5,249 nt of DNA, taken from positions 1-5,249 of the forward strand of contig JASLIY010000142.1 of NCBI GenBank assembly GCA_030152675.1. Direction: 5' to 3'. How positions within the stretch are numbered: position 1 is the stretch's first letter; each line of letters opens with the position of its first letter. Under the pieces are notes generated by a model. The model was not told the DNA's origin. It searched no databases and was given only the letters and a program-made list of their open reading frames with translations. This document shows, piece by piece, positions 1-5,249 of the stretch. Both the position numbers and the translations under genes were made by a program. The stretch comes from Acinetobacter sp. (lineage in GTDB: Bacteria > Pseudomonadota > Gammaproteobacteria > Pseudomonadales > Moraxellaceae).

Positions 1-1405
<1,405 letters not shown>

Positions 1406-1423
1406 GACGGTTGATGATCAAGT

Positions 1424-1443
1424 ACTGATCTAAAACTGATCTA
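1424..1443. repeat. Short tandem direct repeat ACTGATCTA x2
   Basis: The 9-base word ACTGATCTA occurs at 1424-1432 and again at 1435-1443, a period of 11 bases, between the argG stop and its terminator. One helical turn of spacing could suit a protein site. However, the position behind a gene and the small copy number make chance or slippage more likely. Confidence 0.3.
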
Positions 1444-1457
1444 GAATTGCCTGCAAC

Positions 1458-1486
1458 AAAAAAACCGCCATCAAGGCGGTTTTTTT
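1458..1486. terminator. Bidirectional Rho-independent terminator between argG and the L,D-transpeptidase gene
   Basis: ACCGCC (1464-1469) and GGCGGT (1475-1480) form a perfect GC-rich stem with the five-base loop ATCAA. The stem is flanked by seven A (1458-1464) on the left and seven T (1480-1486) on the right. The A/T flanks also pair, so the element reads as a stem plus U-tract from either strand. It sits 52 bases after the argG stop and 36 bases beyond the stop of the convergent gene, so both transcripts can end here. Confidence 0.93.
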
Positions 1487-1522
1487 GTGAGCATGTCGTT
1501 TTCGACTTGATGTTATCAAGTT

Positions 1523-2569
1523 TTAGTCAATAAACTTCACCACCACCCCAGCGGAGACTTTACTGCCCAAGGCATTGGCATCCCAGTTGGTCAGGCGAAT
1601 ACAGCCATGCGAAGCGGTCTTGGAGATCAGCGATGGATTTGGCGTACCGTGAATCCCGAACGATGGCTTGCTCAGACCAATCCAGATATTCCCCACTGGG
1701 CCATTTGGACCTGGAGGTAAGGACAAGGCTTTCTTATTATTGCCCTGAACAAAGTTTTTCGGTGAATAACCATAGACGGGATTCCGCGCCACTTTAACCA
1801 CTTGATGCGTGCCTTTCGGTGATGGCGTATTTGCAGCACCGATGGTGGCCGGATAAGCACCAATCATATGATGTTGGCTATTAAATAAATACAATTGGCG
1901 TGCACTTTTATGCGCCACAATCAAAGTGACATCACCCGGTAATTCATTGCGTGCATTGGGAACCAGTAATGACTGACCGACTTTATTAAAATTGGCCTTG
2001 GGGTTGAGCTGACGTAGAAACTCCTCATCGATGTGAAATTTTTCACTCAACATTTCACTGACGCGGGTGTAGTACAAACCGCTCATTTTGGCTTGTTGTG
2101 CATAGTCACGCGGAATACTTTTGACATAAGGCCCTTTCAGGTCTTCTGCGGTGATTTGGTAAGTTCCAAACGCCGGTTGCTTTTGGCGTGCTACCAAATC
2201 ATTCCACGTCTGCTGGGTCAATTGCCCAGTGACCTCAAAGCCACGCATTTGTTGATAGGCCGACAAAGCCTTAAGAAAGTTTTTACCACTCTTGCCATCA
2301 ATTGCCCCCGGCGAAGCATGCGCATTATTCAGCATCACTTGGGCTTTGGCATAGACTGGAAACTGACCACGACCGATATTGTCATACCAAACCGCGTTAT
2401 TTAAACTTTGTAAATTCCATGACACGGCAGGCTGTGTCACGGTTGTAGTTGCTGCTGTTGAAGCTGGCGCAGTAGCAGGACTGGCATGGGCAGCAGACAT
2501 GCTGATCGCAGACATCGACCATAACAAAAGTGCCACAATATTAATTTGTTGGACTTGAACCCGAAGCAT
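1523..2569 (-). CDS. Periplasmic L,D-transpeptidase, YkuD family, with peptidoglycan-binding-like and LysM-like modules
   Basis: The 348-residue exported protein is predicted to crosslink peptidoglycan stems (3-3 links) or attach proteins to peptidoglycan, using a cysteine nucleophile. Residues 1-29 form a signal peptide: hydrophobic core around 10-24, likely cleavage after AHA at 27-29. An Ala/Thr/Pro-rich linker follows to about 49. Residues 70-127 resemble a peptidoglycan-binding domain (AIDGKSGKNFLKALSAYQ, then VTGQLTQQTWNDL). Residues 166-205 look LysM-like (SEMLSEKFHIDEEFLRQLNP, then GQSLLVPN). The YkuD catalytic domain runs from about 213 to the C-terminus, with H307 in GIHGTP and the signature SHGCIRLTN at 320-328; C323 is the expected nucleophile and H321 its neighbour. 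The ATG at 2569 is preferred over an in-frame TTG at 2584 because AGAG lies 6 bases upstream of it. The gene is monocistronic, bounded by terminators on both sides. Which paralogue it is (Acinetobacter has several) cannot be decided here, so no symbol is given. Confidence 0.93.
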   Translation of the reverse strand: MLRVQVQQINIVALLLWSMSAISMSAAHASPATAPASTAATTTVTQPAVSWNLQSLNNAVWYDNIGRGQFPVYAKAQVMLNNAHASPGAIDGKSGKNFLKALSAYQQMRGFEVTGQLTQQTWNDLVARQKQPAFGTYQITAEDLKGPYVKSIPRDYAQQAKMSGLYYTRVSEMLSEKFHIDEEFLRQLNPKANFNKVGQSLLVPNARNELPGDVTLIVAHKSARQLYLFNSQHHMIGAYPATIGAANTPSPKGTHQVVKVARNPVYGYSPKNFVQGNNKKALSLPPGPNGPVGNIWIGLSKPSFGIHGTPNPSLISKTASHGCIRLTNWDANALGSKVSAGVVVKFID

Positions 2570-2740
2570 AGCAATCTCTAACAAGTATCAATGAATTATT
2601 AAATTTATGAATGAGATAAAGACTGCACCTTTCATGAGTTACAGTCTTTGATTTCGCTATTGTACTTGTGAATGTTGTTTTTAGGTAATCAAATCAGCAA
2701 AATACTTTGAACTGTAGCACAAAATATTTTATCGAGCGTT
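2570..2740 (-). promoter_or_regulatory. AT-rich intergenic region, presumed promoter region of the L,D-transpeptidase gene
   Basis: The 171 bases between the terminator of the protease unit and the transpeptidase start are AT-rich and hold no plausible gene on either strand. Because a terminator lies just upstream, the transpeptidase promoter should be here. A TACAAT-like -10 hexamer can be read on the minus strand near 2656-2661, but no -35 box of correct spacing accompanies it. The position of the promoter is therefore unassigned. Confidence 0.4.
2576..2579 (-). promoter_or_regulatory. Ribosome binding site of the L,D-transpeptidase gene
   Basis: On the minus strand AGAG is followed after 6 bases by the ATG at 2569. 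The site lies inside any reading frame begun at the TTG at 2584, so it argues for the shorter, 348-residue protein with a normal signal peptide at its very N-terminus. Confidence 0.55.
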
Positions 2741-2767
2741 AAAAAGCCCCACTTTAAAATGGGGCTT
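2741..2767 (-). terminator. Rho-independent terminator of the mucD-like gene
   Basis: Read on the minus strand, AAGCCCCA pairs with TGGGGCTT (plus-strand arms 2744-2751 and 2760-2767). This is an 8-bp stem with an 8-base loop, followed by a run of T from the five A at 2741-2745. On the plus strand no T-run follows, so it acts leftward only. It lies about 97 bases beyond the protease stop codon and separates that unit from the L,D-transpeptidase gene. Confidence 0.88.
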
Positions 2768-2863
2768 GCTTCGGCTGTATCAACAGACCATCACTGAAGA
2801 TTGTGGATCAACTCACGGGCATGCATGGCACCGCGTTCGCGCCACCCACGGCAGACGATTCGG
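2768..2863 (-). other. GC-rich 3' untranslated region of the mucD-like gene
   Basis: The transcribed stretch between the protease stop codon and its terminator contains no convincing gene. The part at about 2801-2863 is roughly 60 percent G+C by hand count, richer than the flanking genes and far richer than the other intergenic DNA here. A small hairpin can be drawn: GG CTGT at 2773-2778 against ACAG (2783-2786) and CC (2788-2789), with one bulged base and a four-base loop. CGCG TT CGCG at 2832-2841 is another short inverted repeat. The minus-strand frame stays open for 16 codons after the TAG stop, but the family C-terminus is already complete. Confidence 0.4.
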
Positions 2864-4255
2864 CTATTGGATACGTAAACCGATCATGGCACGTTGCCCT
2901 TCGCGGATGATCGCAACCCGCGCGACGGTATTTTTCTGCAACTCAGATACCGCTTCGACAAAATGATTTGGATTGAGGATCGGGGTGCTATTGATCTGCG
3001 TGATCACATCACCCGGTAAGATCTTCGATTGTGCCGCGAGCCCCCCACGGGTCACATCCTGAATCAACACCCCACCTTTCACTTCTAAACGAGATTTTTC
3101 AACTTCGCTCAATGCACGAATCGCCACGCCCAAGACTGGACCTTTTCTGGCAGTCGTGGTTGAGCTATTGCGCTCACCTTTGGCTGGCGTATCATCCGGT
3201 GCCGTGGTCAATGTCGCAGCAATCACACGTGGACGATCGTCGCGTAATACTTCAAGTTGAATGCTTTGGTTCGGCGTGGTGCGATTGAGATAATTCAGCA
3301 ACTCACTGGTGCGTGAAATAGGTGTGCCATTGTATTTTAAAATCACATCACCAGATTTAAAGCCGGCTTTGGCCGCAGGTGAACCTGGCGCAACTTGGGT
3401 AATCAAAGAACCCTCTGGTTTTGGCAACTTATAGGCTTCAGCCAAGTTACGGTCGATATCTTGCAACATCACGCCGAGATAAGAACGGGTCACTTTACCA
3501 TTCTTTTTCAATTGATCTGCAACATCCATCGCCACATCAATTGGGATCGAGAACGACAAGCCCATATAGCCGCCGGTTCCACTAAAGATACGTGAGTTGA
3601 CCCCAACCACTTGACCCTGTTGGTTAAATAAAGGACCACCTGAGTTACCCGGATTCAGCGCCACATCAGTTTGAATAAACGGAACTGAGGTTTCCCCCAT
3701 CATGTTACGTGACTTGGCACTGACAATTCCTGCAGATGCCGAATAATCAAAGCCAAACGGTGAACCAATCGCGAGTACGGGTTGACCGACCTTCAACTGA
3801 TCGACATTGCCCGAACTCAGTGAAGGGAAATTGTGCCCCTCAACTTTAAGCAATGCCACGTCCGTACGCGCATCACTGCCAATCACCTTGGCATCGATTT
3901 CACGGCGGTCATTGAGCATGATGGTCACTTGTGAAGCATTTTCAACCACGTGATGGTTTGTCAATAAATAACCGTCTTTGCTAATAAAGAAAGCACTGCC
4001 GAATGCGGTTTTTTCTTGCGGTTGGCGTTGTTGTGGAATAATAATTTGATTGCCAAAAAAACGCTTCAAAATCTCAGGAACCTGTTGTTGCAGCAGTTCC
4101 TCTTGGCTCATCTTCTTGACCACATTGACGCTTACCACCGCTGGACTGACTTGCTCAACCAAATTAGAAAAATCAACCGGTGATGCAGCCTGTGTTTGTA
4201 CTGCTGCACTAAAGACAACGGCAAACATGCCTTTTTTTAGATATTGACTATTCAT
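2864..4255 (-). CDS. mucD: Periplasmic serine endoprotease of the DegP/HtrA (Do) family, MucD-like
   Basis: ATP-independent protease/chaperone of envelope quality control, exported to the periplasm. The 463 residues comprise a signal peptide (basic start with KK at 7-8, hydrophobic 10-19, likely cleavage near QTQA at 20-23), then a trypsin-like domain and two PDZ domains. The catalytic triad is visible: H102 in TNHHVV, D132 in TDVALLKV, and S205 in NPGNSGGPL. PDZ1 begins near YLGVML (259-264) with GDVILKYNG at 302-310. A Thr/Ser-rich linker covers 351-370, and PDZ2 begins near VLGVAI (374-379) with PGDVITQI at 414-421. AIGSPFGFD, VPFIQTDVA and GLSFSIPIDVA match Pseudomonas MucD (474 aa) more closely than E. 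coli DegP, and the long cysteine-bearing loop of DegP is absent. The start at 4255 gives a normal signal peptide, although its ribosome site is poor. An in-frame TTG at 4384 would add 43 residues ahead of the signal peptide and is considered unlikely. The gene is divergent from nadB and transcribed alone. The symbol follows resemblance; degP or htrA would also be used. Confidence 0.93.
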   Translation of the reverse strand: MNSQYLKKGMFAVVFSAAVQTQAASPVDFSNLVEQVSPAVVSVNVVKKMSQEELLQQQVPEILKRFFGNQIIIPQQRQPQEKTAFGSAFFISKDGYLLTNHHVVENASQVTIMLNDRREIDAKVIGSDARTDVALLKVEGHNFPSLSSGNVDQLKVGQPVLAIGSPFGFDYSASAGIVSAKSRNMMGETSVPFIQTDVALNPGNSGGPLFNQQGQVVGVNSRIFSGTGGYMGLSFSIPIDVAMDVADQLKKNGKVTRSYLGVMLQDIDRNLAEAYKLPKPEGSLITQVAPGSPAAKAGFKSGDVILKYNGTPISRTSELLNYLNRTTPNQSIQLEVLRDDRPRVIAATLTTAPDDTPAKGERNSSTTTARKGPVLGVAIRALSEVEKSRLEVKGGVLIQDVTRGGLAAQSKILPGDVITQINSTPILNPNHFVEAVSELQKNTVARVAIIREGQRAMIGLRIQ

Positions 4256-4485
4256 GAACCATCGACTCACAAAGGGTAATTTTGACAAAAAAACTTTGTA
4301 CCATATTAATCTGAATTCTAACGTAAAAATATGTTTCAAATTTTTTATAAAACAAGATCTTAGTCCAAACAGTTTTTTGAACAATGCATGATTTTAGACC
4401 AAAGAGAACAATTGCGGATAAAGCTTGAATTTTTATGAAAAAAAGAGTGTGATGATCAGACTTATATCCAAATTAGCGGATGGAC
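4256..4485. promoter_or_regulatory. Divergent AT-rich promoter region between the mucD-like gene and nadB
   Basis: The 230-bp gap should contain both outward promoters. For nadB (plus strand) one weak reading is TTGCGG at 4412-4417 and TATGAA at 4434-4439, 16 bases apart. For the protease (minus strand) TTTACG, a 16-base spacer and TATGGT can be read about 35-60 bases upstream of the start. Each hexamer is only partly consensus, so these are candidates only. I see no GGAACTT-type sigma-E -35 element upstream of the protease and no recognisable operator palindrome. Confidence 0.4.
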
Positions 4486-5249
4486 ATGTCTAATTTACAT
4501 ACAACCCATTATTTTGATGTGATTATTGTGGGCAGTGGTGGTGCCGGTTTAAGCCTGGCTTTATCTTTACCTGAGCATTTTAATATTGCGGTATTGGCGA
4601 AATCACATCTCACCGATGCCAGTACCTTTTACGCCCAAGGTGGCGTGGCGGCTGTGCTGAATCCCTCGGACTCAATCCAGCAGCATATTGATGACACCAT
4701 GATCGCAGGCGTACAACTCTGTGAGCTGGATGCGGTGAAACACACAGTCAATGGTGGCAGACCATCCGTTGATTTTCTGCTACAACAAGGGGTGGATTTT
4801 ACCCGCGATCAAGATCAACAACTGCACCTGACCCGCGAAGGTGGACATTCGCAGCGCCGTATCATCCATGCTGCGGATGCCACGGGCAAGGCCATTTCAA
4901 GCACATTGGTACAACGTGCCCAAGAAAAAGCCAATATTCGAATCTTTGAAAACTATATTGCGATCGATGTCATTACCCAGCACAAAGTCAATCAGCAGCA
5001 GACTGATCAGCCCAATCGTGCATTAGGGGTCTATGCCCTCAACGACAACAATGGACAAGTGCATACCTTCCTCGCGCCCTTCACCGCCTTGGCCTGTGGC
5101 GGTGCGATGAAAGCTTATCTGTACACCTCCAATCCAGATATCGCCACTGGTGATGGCATTGCCATGGCCTATCGAGCCGGTTGCCGCGTGGCCAATATGG
5201 AATTTAATCAATTCCATCCGACCTGTTTATATCATCCGCAAGCGCGTTC
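4486..5249 (+). CDS. nadB: L-aspartate oxidase, N-terminal part, cut by the window edge
   Basis: Cytoplasmic FAD enzyme that oxidises L-aspartate to iminoaspartate, which quinolinate synthase NadA condenses to quinolinate in de novo NAD synthesis. About 254 residues are visible, roughly half of the usual 530-540. The FAD-binding Rossmann fold opens at DVIIVGSGGAGLSLAL (GxGxxG at 16-21). STFYAQGGVAAV follows, then LTREGGHSQRRIIHAADATG with E118 equivalent to the active-site glutamate of E. coli NadB (E121). Next come GDGIAMAYRAGCRVAN and EFNQFHPTCLYHPQAR at the edge. These blocks separate NadB from the related succinate dehydrogenase and fumarate reductase flavoproteins, where FAD is covalently bound. 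No stop occurs in the frame and the gene continues past 5249. Two in-frame ATGs exist, at 4480 and 4486. I prefer 4486 because GGA at 4478-4480 lies 5 bases before it, while the first ATG directly abuts that motif. The gene diverges from the mucD-like gene. Confidence 0.96.
   Translation, partial: MSNLHTTHYFDVIIVGSGGAGLSLALSLPEHFNIAVLAKSHLTDASTFYAQGGVAAVLNPSDSIQQHIDDTMIAGVQLCELDAVKHTVNGGRPSVDFLLQQGVDFTRDQDQQLHLTREGGHSQRRIIHAADATGKAISSTLVQRAQEKANIRIFENYIAIDVITQHKVNQQQTDQPNRALGVYALNDNNGQVHTFLAPFTALACGGAMKAYLYTSNPDIATGDGIAMAYRAGCRVANMEFNQFHPTCLYHPQAR

Noticed and set aside
2033..2404. 123-codon plus-strand open frame opposite the L,D-transpeptidase gene
   Set aside because: It is the longest antisense frame, but its translation resembles nothing known to me and the opposite frame is a clear enzyme with signal peptide and catalytic motif.
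2580..2625. Repeated ATGAAT words in the AT-rich DNA upstream of the L,D-transpeptidase gene
   Set aside because: Two six-base copies in very AT-rich sequence are within chance expectation and form no clear palindrome.
2816..2866. Possible read-through C-terminal extension of the protease (16 open codons after TAG)
   Set aside because: The protein already ends where MucD-type proteins end, after the second PDZ domain, and 16 open codons are expected by chance nearly half the time.
2766..2966. 66-codon plus-strand frame starting in the GC-rich 3' UTR and overlapping the protease C-terminus
   Set aside because: No ribosome site is seen, over half overlaps conserved coding sequence antisense, and the start falls inside the terminator hairpin.
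3031..3288. Plus-strand frame opposite the PDZ region of the protease
   Set aside because: A shadow of the true reading frame with no independent signal; the same applies to the frames at 3395-3595 and 4050-4247.
4841..5217. Short open frames on both strands inside nadB
   Set aside because: nadB is unmistakable across the whole stretch, and these frames (4841-5026 plus, 5023-5217 minus) are shadows.

Overview
The window looks like ordinary chromosome from a mid-GC gammaproteobacterium, most probably Moraxellaceae and Acinetobacter-like. This rests on protein resemblance recalled from family knowledge (an E. coli-length ArgG, a MucD-like protease, a gammaproteobacterial NadB), coding GC in the mid-40s percent by eye, and AT-rich intergenic DNA. 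The genus is an inference and no search was run.

Layout, left to right. A short upstream edge with a small hairpin precedes argG (62-1405, +), which encodes argininosuccinate synthase and is complete. argG converges on a periplasmic L,D-transpeptidase gene (1523-2569, -). Between them lies one symmetrical Rho-independent terminator (1458-1486) that can stop transcription from both sides. A 171-bp AT-rich region, which should hold the transpeptidase promoter, and a minus-strand terminator (2741-2767) separate that gene from a mucD/degP-type periplasmic serine protease gene (2864-4255, -). An unusually GC-rich 3' untranslated stretch lies between the protease stop codon and its terminator. The protease gene is divergent from nadB (4486 to the window end, +), which encodes L-aspartate oxidase and is cut by the right edge. 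The two share a 230-bp AT-rich intergenic region.

The four genes form four transcription units and no operon is visible. Two are biosynthetic enzymes: ArgG (arginine) and NadB (first step of de novo NAD synthesis). Two act in the envelope: a peptidoglycan-crosslinking L,D-transpeptidase and a quality-control protease with two PDZ domains. The direct nadB/mucD divergence recalls the Pseudomonas nadB / algU-mucA-mucB-mucC-mucD locus, but with no sigma factor or anti-sigma genes between them. I saw no mobile element, CRISPR array, tRNA, rRNA or evident new defence or metabolic system. The findings below are modest second-look items.
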